DNA of 64,000 nt from Molanna angustata (taxonomy: Eukaryota > Arthropoda > Insecta > Trichoptera > Molannidae). Shown piece by piece: positions 1 through 11,479 of the stretch. The position numbers were made by a program, and so were the translations under genes. The notes below the pieces were generated by a model. The model was not told where the DNA came from. It searched no databases and saw nothing but the letters and a program-made list of their open reading frames with translations. How positions within the stretch are numbered: the first letter of the stretch is position 1; every line of letters starts with the position of its first letter. The stretch spans positions 26,734,034 to 26,798,033 of the forward strand of contig OY754979.1 in the NCBI GenBank assembly GCA_963576475.1, given 5' to 3'.

Positions 1-59
1 GTATTTTAAGAAGCACCCGAAAATTTATCACTCCAATGTACCAGAATTTGCCACTCCAA

Positions 60-300
60 TGTGTGGCGACGGAAATCGACCTGTCGGTTGCTCCAATCAA
101 GTCGTCCATGTAACAACCTTCGTCAAATTGTGGGCAAGACAGTTGATATCGTCCTCCATCGAGAAACCCCATATGTGTAGGTCGCTCCTGCAACCACTCA
201 CAGCCACCCTTCTTAGCCTGTTCAATGTATTCCATATTGGGAATGGAGGGTAACGTACCTTATTTACTTTCTGGCTCGTTTCCATCCATGCAGATGTTGG
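60..300 (-). mobile_element. LINE remnant (RNase H / C-terminal end)
   Basis: The minus strand reads WNTLNRLR, then a GCRSDLHIWGF-like stretch. This resembles the 'W..LNRiRtg.GRc...l.kWG' signature at the C-terminal end of many insect non-LTR retrotransposon polyproteins. The cysteines that should follow are lost and the fragment is short, so it is a decayed piece, not a gene. Family assignment is from motif memory only. Confidence 0.45.
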
Positions 301-660
301 GTCATTCATCCACAAGATTGACTGAGGACTCGAGAAAGCTATTCCTTGAATGGAGGGGGGGGTTTTGTGTTTTGTGGTCATAGAATACGATGGTCCTACA
401 AACGAATGAAATTGTTCTTACAAACCAGGCACCGCCTCTAGAAAACCTGGGTGCCGAGGACAAACTTTGTTTGAGTTTTTTTTTTATTTCATGAAAAATT
501 CAATAGTAGGTACACACAAAAGAAAACAACAATTAAAACATACACCAGTTACAGGTTTTCACGTGTTAACAAACATTAATAACAAGTTAATGGAAAAAAG
601 TCGAAAACATAACATAAAAAAAAGATATTAATAAAAGTATATAAAAAAAGAAGTAATAAT

Positions 661-860
661 TAATAATAATGAACACTTTTTTGCACCCTGCGCAAGTGGC
701 GAGTTTTTGCAATTTCTTCCAACTAACCAGTGTTTCCATCCCAGAGAAACAATATTTGCGTGAGAAATGAATTTAAATAAATTTCTCCTCTGCTGGGAAT
801 CGAACCCAGGACGCCCGCACAGAAACCGAACGACTTACCAACTGTGCCACGGTGGTCGGC
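661..860 (-). mobile_element. tRNA-derived SINE, family A, near full length
   Basis: Read on the minus strand it starts with a tRNA-like head that has a Pol III A box (TGGCACAGTTGG) and B box (GGTTCGATTCC). A short body follows and ends in 'cttgcgcagggtgcaa' and a run of TTATTA repeats. The same unit occurs at 41599-41759, where target duplications define its ends. Truncated relatives lie at 7545, 21266, 24930, 44750 and 61064. The body extension and 3' simple tail show that it is a SINE, not a functional tRNA gene. Confidence 0.85.
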
Positions 861-1240
861 ACCTTAATGCTGAATATAAGGAGTATATACATAGGAGAAA
901 GAAACATCTGCGAATTGAAAAAATGGGCGGGTGTGAGGTGGTCTTTGGGAGATGTACAATTAGGAAATGGCAGCTGCTTGAACCTAATTACACCCATAGG
1001 GTTCCATCCTGGGTGTTTAAAATAGAGCTGTAGTGCTTTATTTCATCCCGTATAATATTTGGTTTGGTTTAGTTAGTGTTTAATAATAATGGCGACTCGC
1101 GCGAGCTAGTTGCTTTGTAAATTGAATAGAAATTGGATTCAGGTAAACTTTTATCAAAACCTTTCCCATTTGAGGTTAATAAGTTTATTATGTATTCGTA
1201 TTTGTCAAGTCATTTGATCACATTTTTCAAATAAAATATA

Positions 1241-1617
1241 CGGTGCCACTATTTTTACGACCGGAATTGGCGGGAAAAGCGTTTTCCCGCCAAAAAGTGT
1301 CTATTTACACGACAAATTTTCTGACGTCTTCTATGTTTTTAGGTCATTTTTAACCATAGAAAGCGCAGATAAATCAAAATACAAAAATATTTACCATTGT
1401 CATTTTTCAATGGTCATAAAAATGCATCATGGAAACCAACTTGAAGAAAAAATAAATAATATTGGCATCTTATTACATTTACTTAATTTTATAAATCATT
1501 TCTTCATCGAGATCTACAATTATAACAAAGGTAAATATTTTTATAACTTGATTTATCTGCGTTTTCTGTGGTTATTTTTGGTTTTCGTCTATGGTTGAGT
1601 CGTGTAAATAGTCGTAG
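1241..1617. repeat. Fold-back MITE family F, uninterrupted copy
   Basis: About 377 bp with long imperfect inverted arms. 'gcgcagataaatcaaa' plus 'aaatatttacc' near the left end recurs as the reverse complement near the right end. The left end starts CGGTGCCACTATTTTTACGA and the right end closes with GTCGTGTAAATAGTCGTAGC. The same element, reversed and carrying two further insertions, is at 20306-21251, which makes this copy the reference for the empty state. No transposase coding is visible. The 62-codon ORF inside is a by-product. Confidence 0.75.
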
Positions 1618-1654
1618 CCTATATTATATAATGTCAAATATTTTTATATACTTT

Positions 1655-1960
1655 TATGATTTTGAACACTATTTGTTATTATTCTTCTTCTTGTAGTTCT
1701 CGGCACCTGCTTCTGGGAGGAGGCCGTCCAGCTGTCCCTCCATCGTTTGGGCGGTTTCCTGGAGGTCTGCTACCTGTAGGATGTTCATCAGCTGATATCC
1801 TCACTACTCGGTTCTACCCCATCGCACCACGTTCTCAACATCAAAAATTATCCTTATTTCGGAGCTCCTCATTTGATCTCGGAGGGTTACTCCTGCGATA
1901 GGCCGTAGAGTCTTCATCTTCGTGGTTCTAAGGAGACTTTTTGTGCTGGTGGTGTCATTA
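1655..1960 (-). mobile_element. LINE 3' end with AAG-type tail
   Basis: The minus strand encodes 'LRPIAGVTLRDQMRSSEIR' and then, in another frame, 'RKPPKRWRDSW', ending in AAGAAGAAGAATAATAAC. These are the usual last blocks of insect LINE ORF2 (core 'LR.I.G.t.rD..r...IR', then 'gRPpkRW.Ds'). A frameshift separates the blocks and no catalytic domain remains. The AAG tail is shared with the fragments at 54690-54975 and 55923-56335, which suggests one LINE family. Confidence 0.7.
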
Positions 1961-2639
1961 TTGGTCTTATGCAAGTCTTTTAGATCCTGACTTTACTCTC
2001 AGCATATCCCTATTTCTAATTGTTATTCTTTATGTTTGAATTATCGCGATTAATGTCAACTTTGACAGCTCATCCGACATTGCTAAAATGATAAGTGCGT
2101 TTTCCAAGTTCTAGTTGAAAAGTGCTCAGTGTCTTACACCGTTCCGCAGTGGCATAATATGGCGTCCTCAGCTATTCCCCATCCCTGGTAGTTCTTCCTT
2201 GCATGGCCGACCCCTGTCCTAAAATCCTGTCGAGTGTTTTCCACGAAACAATTAAAGTACGCCATCATGTAAAGTTATTACGAATTACAAGCGAATAATT
2301 ATTGCTAGCTAAAACGTTAACCCTACCACCACGGTTGAATTGACTAATTATTACCCAGTCCATTAGTGGCGTTTAGAGGTTAGGTTCAAATCTCGCCTAA
2401 TCATAATATATCTATAAGCTAAATTCAACGGTATGGTGTTGCTATTGTTTAAACACAATTTGGCTAAATCCATTTATAAACAAGTCCATCAAATTTAGGC
2501 TGAAATAATCGAGCTTGGTAAACAGCCATGACACAATGAACTTTATATCACGACATTGTTGGCACGCACTGTCATAGTAAATCTATAATTATTCACTCAA
2601 AGCAACAGCCATAAGCCAAGTTTTCTTATGCTAAGTAGG
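1961..2639. other. No gene seen
   Basis: Unique-looking AT-rich sequence. No ORF with recognisable protein content, no RNA gene and no clear inverted or tandem repeat. Confidence 0.5.
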
Positions 2640-3045
2640 CACGTAAAATGTGGAACATTATCTTACACGAAATATAATTTCTGGCGCAGTTCAGGGGTGA
2701 CATCTATGCGAGACACCGTCATCTCATTTATAAGGACAGTTGCTTTCATTGATTACAAATAAACTAATTTCTCAATAGATGGCGTAAAAAAAAGGTTTCT
2801 TCGTTACTTCATAGATGGCAATAGTATAATTCCTTATTTTCAGGTGAATCGTTACACATTATTCAAATATATAGAACTTTCAAAAATTTCATTGATAATG
2901 GAACTCAATAATAAGGCATAATTGTTGAACGTTGCGCAAACGCATAAAGTGATCACGTAAACCAGCTGATGACAGGTCGTAAGCCCTGTAGGTGCCTCGA
3001 TTTCCTGGTTCTTCTATAATATCCCAACTTCGTCTCTATTGAGAT
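2640..3045. repeat. Repeat family H: body plus one hairpin arm
   Basis: Positions 2681-2830 ('ctggcgcagttcaggggtga' onwards) match 13487-13625. Positions 2944-3045 match one arm and the loop of the perfect hairpin at 63308-63480 (loop words such as 'tgatcacgtaaaccagctga', then the arm). One family therefore appears to contain both the body and the hairpin, and this copy keeps only one arm. No coding capacity is seen. Confidence 0.6.
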
Positions 3046-3110
3046 GTTAAAAAGTTTGTCAATAAAAATTACACGAAATACTTTCAAAACTAAAAAAAAT
3101 ACTTTCGATG

Positions 3111-3260
3111 GGTCGATGGCAGAGCGGTTAGCGCGCTGGGTTAGTAATCCAGTGGTCGCGAGTTCGAATCCAGCCTCGACCGATTTCGTTCACCTACAGC
3201 ACAAGCATTTATTTGCTTATTTTAGGGAGCGTAGGAAGATGTATATGTACTTGTTTAACA
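3111..3260 (+). mobile_element. tRNA-derived SINE, family C
   Basis: The tRNA-like head has an A box (TGGCAGAGCGG), a 17-nt anticodon arm (CTGGG TTAGTAA TCCAG, which would give anticodon AGT, Thr) and a B box (GTTCGAATCC). The T stem is poorly paired. The head runs straight into 'cgatttcgttcacctacagc', a tail also seen after heads or as remnants at 34745, 60717 and 7455. The shared tail and broken T stem make it a SINE, not a working tRNA-Thr. Confidence 0.75.
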
Positions 3261-3462
3261 AGGACATTCATTTTATTAAAAAAAAAGGATTTCTTATGAA
3301 AAATATAAAAAGAGACTTTCGTCTCAGTGTAAAGGTTGAAATTTTTCCAGTATTAGGATACCACAACATGTCATCCTAGGTAGTGGTAGCTTTGCCCATT
3401 CACTGCTAGCAAAGTATGGAAAATTGCAATTTTAACATGTCAGTTTGGTTTTTGTTTTGAAA

Positions 3463-3687
3463 TGCTTCTCGGGCAACTAACAGGTACCTACTTTGTCAAA
3501 TATCAATTTAACACGAACCCAATAACAAGTTGCCACATTCCCAAAACTTATATACGATATATACAGTCTCACATATCCAGACTGAAAACACAATTTTTAA
3601 AAACTGTGTCTCCACCGGGAATCGAACCCGGGACCTTTGGCTCTGGAATCTGATAGGATCCAACCAACTGAGCCATTAAGGCCGACA
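3463..3687 (-). mobile_element. tRNA-derived SINE, family B, near full length
   Basis: Minus strand: head 'gtcggccttaatggctcagt' with an A box, then a B box (GGTTCGATTCC). The body contains 'gaatgtggcaacttgttatt' and the element ends in 'agttgcccgagaagc'. The same unit recurs at 11421-12190 (interrupted), 23636-23772, 29541-29749, 39108-39305 and 52050-52232, on both strands. This is the most abundant SINE of the window. Confidence 0.85.
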
Positions 3688-3704
3688 AAAGAAGGTCATT
3701 CATT

Positions 3705-3860
3705 CATTCATACCATCACGACATATCCCACAATGTGGGGTAACCAGCGAAAGGTGTGCGGGTGTGCATTGCCTTATAAAAGGGAGCACAACACATCAGT
3801 GTATACCCACACACCAGTCTCGTCTCACCTAAAAAGGCACTATATTCAGAATGGGTGGTG
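3705..3860. repeat. Dispersed repeat family D
   Basis: Contains 'cacgacatatcccacaatgt', 'gtgtgcgggtgtgcattgcc' and 'cacaacacatcagtgtatac'. Diverged copies are at 25030-25145, 43560-43680 (reverse) and 61790-61965 (reverse). It abuts the head of the family B SINE. Class unknown. The two short overlapping ORFs are not conserved between copies. Confidence 0.55.
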
Positions 3861-3934
3861 AACCTCATTGCTGAACTATGTGAGATGTTATTGTTGCCTG
3901 TTGTATTTTCGATTACCCGGCTCTTACGGGACAC

Positions 3935-4560
3935 TCGAAAACAATAATAGAAAAGAGTGGAAGCACTATTCTAAGAAGGTCAGTTACAATATTTTGCAAT
4001 ATGATTTTTATCGACTCTTATAAATAACGTCTTCCTTCCATTTTTACAGACACTTTGGGTGGTGGAAATCCCCCCGACAGACACCTTCAAATATTAATAA
4101 TTTGTAATTTGTAAATGTCATTAAGTTGTGTGCTATACACGTTGCGTTCCCGGAAAACGACAAGCATGGGGAACATTAATTTTGCGCCCCAAATTATAAG
4201 TTAGTTTCTTTAAAAGTTACTTTATAAGTTACTTTCGACTACGTATTATTGTAATCACATATATATGTATGTGAAAATTATATAAACATATGTAGAACGG
4301 ATTAATTTTAATTAATTTATTTATTAAGAGAAAAACAATTACACCTCACACATATACATTTTTATTTTATAAATAATAAAGTTGATTTTTATGTGCAATC
4401 TCAATATTACCCATAGAGAAATTACAATGTAAACATAGACGTGCTCAGAGATTAAGATAAAGATAAAAGTTATAAAATATAAAAAAAATCAATACTTATT
4501 GAAAAAACATAACATATTATGAATTATAGTTTGTAATACACAAGAATGACATCACTCATA
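3935..4560. other. No gene seen; AT-rich
   Basis: One stretch at about 4048-4105 reads like a 3' splice acceptor (tttttacag) followed by GC-richer sequence that translates to 'TLGGGNPPDRHLQIL'. It is too short to assign. The rest is AT-rich without structure I can name. Confidence 0.35.
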
Positions 4561-4603
4561 TAACATTGCTTCCTCAGCAGTGCATTCCAGCCACACCCAG
4601 GTC

Positions 4604-4888
4604 CTAAGTGGTTGTTTCAGTGATCTTTTTTAAAATTTCCCTTTTGAATATAGATTCAGATGCATTAAAAATGTCAATATGGTCATTGAATTGGTCATTA
4701 AAGTTTTTTACATATTCTATAAAGCGGCCGGTATCCTGCATTAGTTCTCGGAGTATTTGTGAAAAAAAGTTTGCGCTGTCTTGTTGTTCTAGATGGAATT
4801 TGTATTCTAGATAGGTACAACACTAAATTTCTATTATTTTATCTGTTAAAATTTTCAAAGACTCCTCGTGTTCTGAAAATGGCCCCAT
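4604..4888 (-). pseudogene. Coding-like remnant, one in-frame stop, not recognised
   Basis: Reading the minus strand from an ATG at 4888, the frame stays open for about 95 codons to a TAG at 4604-4606, except for one internal TAG at 4823-4825. The product is charged and hydrophilic with amphipathic-helix character ('EHEESLKILTDKIIEI', 'ILRELMQDTGRFIEYVKNF', ending 'KREILKKITETTT'). That composition is unlike the hydrophobic noise ORFs elsewhere here. I do not recognise a family. It could be a relic of a transposon accessory protein or a decayed host exon. Confidence 0.4.
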
Positions 4889-5289
4889 CCGTAGCAAAAA
4901 ATGAAAGAAAAAACACATTAAGTTAAAAAATATATAAACATTTTAATTAAATAAATATAACAATCTTACTAGGTTACCTACAACATAAAATTGTTTGATA
5001 TTTTCATACTTTCCTTTCGCTTACAAAATTTTCAGTTACTTATATATAAGTAGTTTGAGAAACAGTTTACCATAGACAATTTTCGATGGAAATCGCGTGA
5101 CTCTATTAGTACATATAATAATTAGCTAAATGCAGCATGTAGTGGTTATATTTACGCAGTCATCAGCGTTGTTTCTGCTAACTACATAATTTAAATTACT
5201 ATACCTCAAATGTGTAGAATTCAGATCAATCACAATATCGCCATTAATAAAACCAGAGTTTCCAAAACTGTGTGGGGTTAAAGTTATTG

Positions 5290-5560
5290 AAATTATTAAA
5301 ATTCTTCTTTTCCCTTGCTATACCCCAACTCATTGTCTGTACCGAATGTTGGGGTCGGCTCTCATCGTCTTTCTGTCTTGTATTATGTCATCTAGGCCAT
5401 GCCTCTGCAGTTGGTTTCGTCTTTGCGCGATCCAAGAATTCTTTGGTCTTCCTCTGGATGTCAAGTCAAGGAAGATCCACGGAGATTGCTTGGTCTGCCA
5501 TGTGATCTGGCGGTCTGTATTCAACGTGCCCGTACAATCTCAACTGTCTTTCCTCTATCT
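5290..5560 (-). mobile_element. LINE 3' end remnant
   Basis: Minus strand translation contains 'TDRQITWQTKQSPWIFLDL', then 'RGRPKNSWIAQRRNQLQRHG' and 'DDIIQDRKTMRADP'. This is the degenerate 'sRGRPk..W...v..dl......a.DR..WR' block that ends many insect LINE ORF2 proteins. The plus-strand ORFs over the same stretch are shadows. No RT motif remains. Confidence 0.6.
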
Positions 5561-6120
5561 TACTATGTATGTATATCATTAACGCCTAGGGTTCCACGAA
5601 TGCATGAACTTTTTATTTTGTTTCGTAAAAACAATCCCGCTGCCCATCTTGGAATACGCTTATCAGCAGTTTCCAGTTGAAAATTGAAATTTAACAAATA
5701 AAATGGAAACGCCCATAAGTTTACCTGGTCTTTCTGGCCCAACCTCTATGTACATCGTTCTTTTTATCATAATATCCTGTGGCAGGTTCGTCATTTCTAC
5801 AAAATTACGGTGATACAATTCCCAAAATATATAATATTTACTTTATTATAAGATGATCTTAAGGCAATAATTTGTATGTTTACGAAAATATTCCCGGCAT
5901 CCAATGTCAGACAACTTAGTATGGACAATTTTGAAAGCATAAAATACAGATGGGGAAAATTTTAATGGCTAATTTACCGGATTCTTATAAAGCTTAGATT
6001 TAAGTAGATACTTATCATAGTTTGATACTAATAAATTTGACTAAGGGTGGTGGCCCAATCGTATTCAGTGATATCATTTAATGATTCGGCGGATATTTTG
6101 TGGTAGTTAATATTAACCAT
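5561..6120. other. No gene seen
   Basis: AT-rich, without recognisable coding, RNA or repeat structure. Confidence 0.45.
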
Positions 6121-6171
6121 ATTCGAATTATAAATTAGCTATAAACCACTTGTTTTTTGAGTCACTTCGCG

Positions 6172-6260
6172 ACATGTTTCGGAAGCGCTGTCCTTCCATC
6201 GACCGGCGTGTCGAGACTTGTTTCGGAAGCGCTGTCCTTCCGTCGACCGACGATAGCGTA
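6172..6260. repeat. GC-rich 44-bp tandem duplication
   Basis: The core 'tttcggaagcgctgtccttc' occurs at 6177 and again at 6221, each followed by a near-identical 'c(a/g)tcgaccg(g/a)cg'. The period is 44 bp and two units are visible. It stands out as GC-rich in an AT-rich surround. Function unknown. Confidence 0.7.
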
Positions 6261-7454
6261 TTCAGTGAATTTATTTTTAAAAATAATTTTTGTGATATAC
6301 CTACTTTTGGTCTTTTCTCTTGTTATGTTTTCTTTCTAAAAGATCTTCTATAGATGAAAATAAACTGTAATAACCTGTATCAAGATGGATCCGGTGGGAG
6401 TACCTAATCAATTCCTTATCACAAGCTTACTATACATTCTTTGCAAGTAAATAATATTCTTTATTTTTTTATACTGGTCATGATTGTCTTTACCTAATTC
6501 TCCTATTCCTATCCATTGTCCTGTCCTAAAATTCCTAATTTGTATACATCTATTTGTTTAATTAATACTTGTTTTTTTTTATTTGTATGCTTATTTAATT
6601 TTTATTTTTATCTTTTTGTTCACCGAAATGGTAACATTTGTTGTTTTTTTTATATTTTAGACCGCATTGGTGTTACAATCTTGGTTTTGTGGTTAGATAT
6701 GGAGTTTATTTCAAAACTGTGTGTAACCTAGAATAAATAAAATAAATGCCTCCTTAATGTGAACTCCCAGATGTCTTTCCACCTTTTAGGGAATCTTCCA
6801 GGTATCCATCTTCTCTCTGGTTTTCCATGTTGACAATCTTTGGAAGTCGTTTGGTCTCACCAATACCTTCTATTTTGTCTGCCCCATCTGATAACATCTT
6901 GGATATCACACATTTCTCTAATCGTAGCTTAATAATAAATAATAATTTCATCCGCTTTATACGGGTATATCAAAAACTGGCATGTATCAGACATCGCGAT
7001 TAGTATCAGTATCGCAGCCAAGCTAATTAAGAATTATATTTTCCAATACTAATTTGGTAACAGTGGGGCAATTTAACGACTTTTGAGGTGTATCAGAGCG
7101 ATCGCAATAAAACAGCTCGGCAATAAAATTAAGCATTAAATTTGTACGAGTCAAGTTGTTGTGTCTAGGACTTGTAAACTGGGTTAATTGTCTGGAAAAT
7201 AAGATTAGGGATAGCGACTGTTGTAACTACACTATTCTTTGACCACGCGATTAAAAACTAATAGCTGCCGATAATTAAATTTGTACCCGCATTATTGAGT
7301 TGGGATATTAAAAATTTCGTAAAATTTTTATCGAGTATTGTCATATTTGTGGACAATTATCTCTGTCGTGAATCGTTTATGTCAAGTCTTCAAGTTCCAG
7401 TCCTTAACTAAAAATGTCCATGAAAATATAAATACCTAATATCTAACTAAAAAT

Positions 7455-7622
7455 ATATTTCGTTCACCTATGTCACAAGTATTTATACTATCGTAAATAT
7501 TTCCTTGCACCGGCGATTTTAAGACCAAATGACAATTTCTTCATGACAATTTGCTTGAGAAATTAATTTGAATGATTTCTTCTCTGTCGGGGATCAAACC
7601 CAGGACGCCAACTGTGCCACGT
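7455..7622. mobile_element. SINE remnants (family C tail, family A head)
   Basis: 'ttcgttcacctatgtcacaa' at about 7459 resembles the family C tail. At 7545-7622 the minus strand keeps a decayed family A head and B box ('tgggtttgatcccc', 'gtggcacagttgg') with an internal deletion. Both are fragments. Confidence 0.5.
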
Positions 7623-7914
7623 ATTTAAGTTATATCCTTTATTATATTTATAGGTATATCTATATTTTATACTTTTTCGCAAGGACATATTCAATCTTTA
7701 AAAAAAATATGACGAGTACCTAGGTATCTAACAAGATTTTAAGTATTATAAGAATCCGGTAGTAACCTCAATTTTTCATCTGTGTAATATTAATTTATTC
7801 TTTCTAAGTTTCTAGAATTGCGTTGTCTGGCGTTCGATACCGGTAATATGTCAACCGATAAATACTTTACTGCCTATTTTCATATATATTTATCGAAATA
7901 AAATTTTTGTGCGA

Positions 7915-8075
7915 ATACCGACCGCCGCGCCGCGTCCTAGTAATGTGATGATTAGTTTGCCCAATTTGAAAATTAATAGCATTGGTCTGGAAACAGTTCC
8001 TTGAGGTGCACCAGTTTTAATTTTGAATCCCGTTCTCTCCCATTCAAGAGGCGTAACATGACGATGTAAATGTAT
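7915..8075 (-). mobile_element. LINE reverse-transcriptase remnant
   Basis: The minus strand translates to 'EWERTGFKIKTGAPQGTVSR'. This matches the conserved RT block '..vktGvPQGtvLGPlLF' of jockey/CR1/BovB-like LINEs. The following LGPLLF residues are altered and the YxDD block is absent. It is an isolated fragment of tens of codons, certainly dead. Confidence 0.65.
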
Positions 8076-8079
8076 TTAT

Positions 8080-9765
8080 ATTGTACGATTGATGTTGCGG
8101 ACGATAATAACTTGATATTTTCCTCCACAATTATCGTTATTTTTCCATGGTCAGAGAGTAAATATTACTTGCCGACAAACACGAAAGGGGATCTGGGAGA
8201 GCAAACAATGGCAAAAAAATACACACAACCGCGTAATGGGAATAAAGGAGAAATCGTTGTCGAGGAATATTATTCGCAGTAATAACAAGCAATTGGGGAA
8301 ATAAAATAATGAGGTATCGAAACATGAGAAACGAAAGCTTTTAGGACCGAAACAATTATATTTTATCTTTTTTTTTTTAAATTTCGAAAGTAAACAATTA
8401 TGAAAAGATTTTATAATTGTTTATCGATGGTACTCCTATTCGATACCTATAGTTAGGTATATTATCGAATTTATTTTCATCCTTAGATTATATATGATAC
8501 AGATACCTAGTCAGCAAAATGTGGAGGAACTATTTAATATTTATGCAGAAGTAGATAGTAGGTAATAACATAAGTACCTACTCAGAAAGATTTATAAACT
8601 TTGTGTTTTATTGAAATAAATTAAAATACTTATTTATTATTCGTATCAAAACGACATGCTGGCTTACTTTTGAGATTTTTTATTTTGGCTTAGAATTTAC
8701 CTACCTGCCGCCTGCGTAAGCTTCTTAACACAAGTGTTACTATAAACGAAGCGTAAAATTATGTTAATTACTATATTATTTACTGTACCGTTTTTATAAA
8801 AATTGTTTTTTTTATAAACAAATAAATATAATATTATTGAGACACTGGTACTACTATCTAGCTACAAAAAAAATACTAAAATATTGATAATTTTAAAATC
8901 TGCCTGAGGCAACATTTAGTTTCGAAACCGGTCCCAGTTTCAATTTCAAAAACGTGGTTTATGCAAAGTTATAAAATATAGTTTATAAAAAAAATTAAAT
9001 GACGATTTTCCTTTAAAAAGGCGACATGACATCACCATAGAAAATGCACATACAAAAATGTCGGAAAAATGACCGAAGCCGAGAATGTTCAGTTAAACAC
9101 TATTTCGGATTTTGTTTTTTTTCAGCTTTTGAATAGATGCAACCAAAAGAATACCTCGCACAAATCCATTGTTCCAAAACACCTTTACACTTCGTCAGCA
9201 AATCCTTACGTATGGTTGGATCGATTATATTGATTCCTGCATGGTTTGTTCACTGTAGGTATACCCTTTCCAAATTACAGGGTATCAAAGATGGAAGCAT
9301 GATGAATATAATATCGTATTGTTCCTCATTAACTTTTTATTTGGCTGCCTAAATCTTGTTAAAGTTGACATTGTACCATTAAAAGTTTCATCTCCCCGGG
9401 GTAACTACAACTCTCGTCAGAATATGGGGGATTTAATCCCATTTTCAAAAGAACAACAACATCAAAACTCACCCAACAACATAGATACAATAGGAAACGG
9501 ATCGCCTGGTGAAATTTGAATTTAATAAATTATTTCGTGCCGTGCCTAACCATCCCAGTTCATGATCCTATTAACAGTTTATAATAACATTATCTCGTTT
9601 GATATAACGTCTCGATAAAAATGCACAGTTATTATAAACAAAATGGATTTGCAAATTAAGCATTTATGCTACATATATGTGAAATAAATCGGTCATGCAA
9701 GAATTCGACCACTGGCTTACAAACCCAGCGCAGTAACCACTTACACAATTCAATAAACACCAGAA
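8080..9765. other. No gene supported
   Basis: The 3' part (about 9375-9519) holds a hydrophilic, asparagine- and serine-rich frame ending in a stop ('QNMGDLIPFSKEQQHQNSP'). I see no splice site or homology to support an exon. The rest is AT-rich without structure I can name. Confidence 0.35.
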
Positions 9766-9769
9766 TTAG

Positions 9770-9890
9770 GGTAATATGTAAGGTTGATGGTATCATCAGA
9801 TGGAGTAGGCAGCAGACGAGGGATTGGTTTGGTCACGTCCAAAGGATGGACAGCACCAGACTAAAGAATAAAGAAACACAATGAACGTAT
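9770..9890 (+). mobile_element. LINE C-terminal remnant
   Basis: 'IRWSRQQTRDWFGHVQRMDS' contains the 'RW.GHVqRM' block common to the C-terminal ends of several LINE clades. Very short and truncated on both sides. Confidence 0.45.
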
Positions 9891-9899
9891 AAAACCAAA

Positions 9900-11415
9900 G
9901 ATTATATTATTACAATACAGCATTTGCACTTCTCATACAAGAATTTATTTAAGAAAAATGACAGAATTAAAATATAATAAATAGCGAGCGAAAATACAAA
10001 TGCTTTAAATTTTCACTTCCAAATTCAAAATTTGACACCGCGTTCCGTTTTCGCAGTGTTTACATATTCACTAAACAATGCACCTTAAAGGTAGGTACCT
10101 AGACAATTGCATATTGTTATAAACATGTCAATGTGCACTATAACAATATAGGTACACGATTGTGGTACATATCGCTTTGTTATTTATTTATGTTGCTGCT
10201 TTAGATTTAAATACACGCACAATATTGTATCCGATGAATGGTTAACACACGTTTTATTATGATTTAAAATATAATTCTCTCGACAGCGCACGTGTCCGTC
10301 ATATAAGGACTGTTAACTTCAACAGTAGGTGACCGAAAACTTCGTGGGGACGCTGACACACCACTCGCTACATAAAGTAGTAATAAACATATGAAAAAAA
10401 TACAACAGCTATGATTAAACTTGTTGAGAAATTATTCGCAAAACTGAAAATTTCTCGCTGCAACACTCTGCATCTAATGTATATCGTTAGAATCTAATTT
10501 TATAAATAAAATTTAAAACATATTTATCCTTTCATAATTAATGTAAAATTTCACGATTCAAATTATGGTGCACCTGGGGCATCCTCAGTGCTTTCTGCCA
10601 TTATTTGTAATCCATTTGAATAATTTTTCGAAATTCTAACGCAGTGACATGGCCGCCAAGATCTTGTGATTTCACCAGTAGACTTTTTTCTTTGAAACTG
10701 ATTTAAAGGCAAAAAAATAATCACGGTACATTTTCTTATTTTATTTCCATACAACATGTGTGCATATTTTAATACTATACAGTTATATGGGTCTTATTAA
10801 ATTATTGAAAAATACCTACCTACAAAAATACATCAATACATTTCCATTTTTTTTATATCAATCTAGCAGAGATACATTAAGTTAAACATATCATTAGTAC
10901 TTGTCATAAAATGAAATAAATTATTCTTACTATAATATATTTATTTTCAATACCTAAAATGTTAATTATAAGAACCTCTTGTTTAAATTATAAATTATTT
11001 AAGATTATAAATTCAAATATTATATTACCTAATAAATATATTATATCGCTGTGTTTTATTGATATACATAATATAATTAAATTATAAGACTTTAATATAT
11101 AGGTACATAATATATAAAAAAATAAGGTAATATTTTTCCAATTTTCAGAAATAAAGTATTTCTATGATTAATAATATTTTCTAATACATTTTCTTTTTAG
11201 GGAACTGAAAACAGTTAAATGTCTTTTTAATATGTCAAATAATAGAGACTTGAATTTAAAACTGTTGTTGTTTATCAAATATATAATATATTTATATTTG
11301 TACTGTTCTATTCTATGTATTAATAAGTTAATAAAAACTATCTATTAAGTTAATCTTTTTTTTTCTCTCCCTTATGCATACATTACATTGGTTGGTTAGA
11401 TATTTTATTTATTTT
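9900..11415. other. No gene seen; very AT-rich
   Basis: No ORF of interest. A word 'cgctacataaagtagtaat' at about 10370 recurs at about 30456 and may mark the end of an old repeat. Otherwise nothing is visible. Confidence 0.45.
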
Positions 11416-11479
11416 ATGTAGCTTCTCGGGAAATTAACAGGTAGGTACTATGTCAAATAATTATTCAAGACGGATAGCC

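Noticed and set aside
3114..3183. Functional tRNA gene
   Set aside because: A and B boxes are present, but the T stem has mismatches and the same head-plus-tail unit recurs elsewhere, so it is a SINE head.
4608..4814. 68-codon plus-strand ORF
   Set aside because: Antisense to a longer, more protein-like minus-strand frame at 4604-4888.
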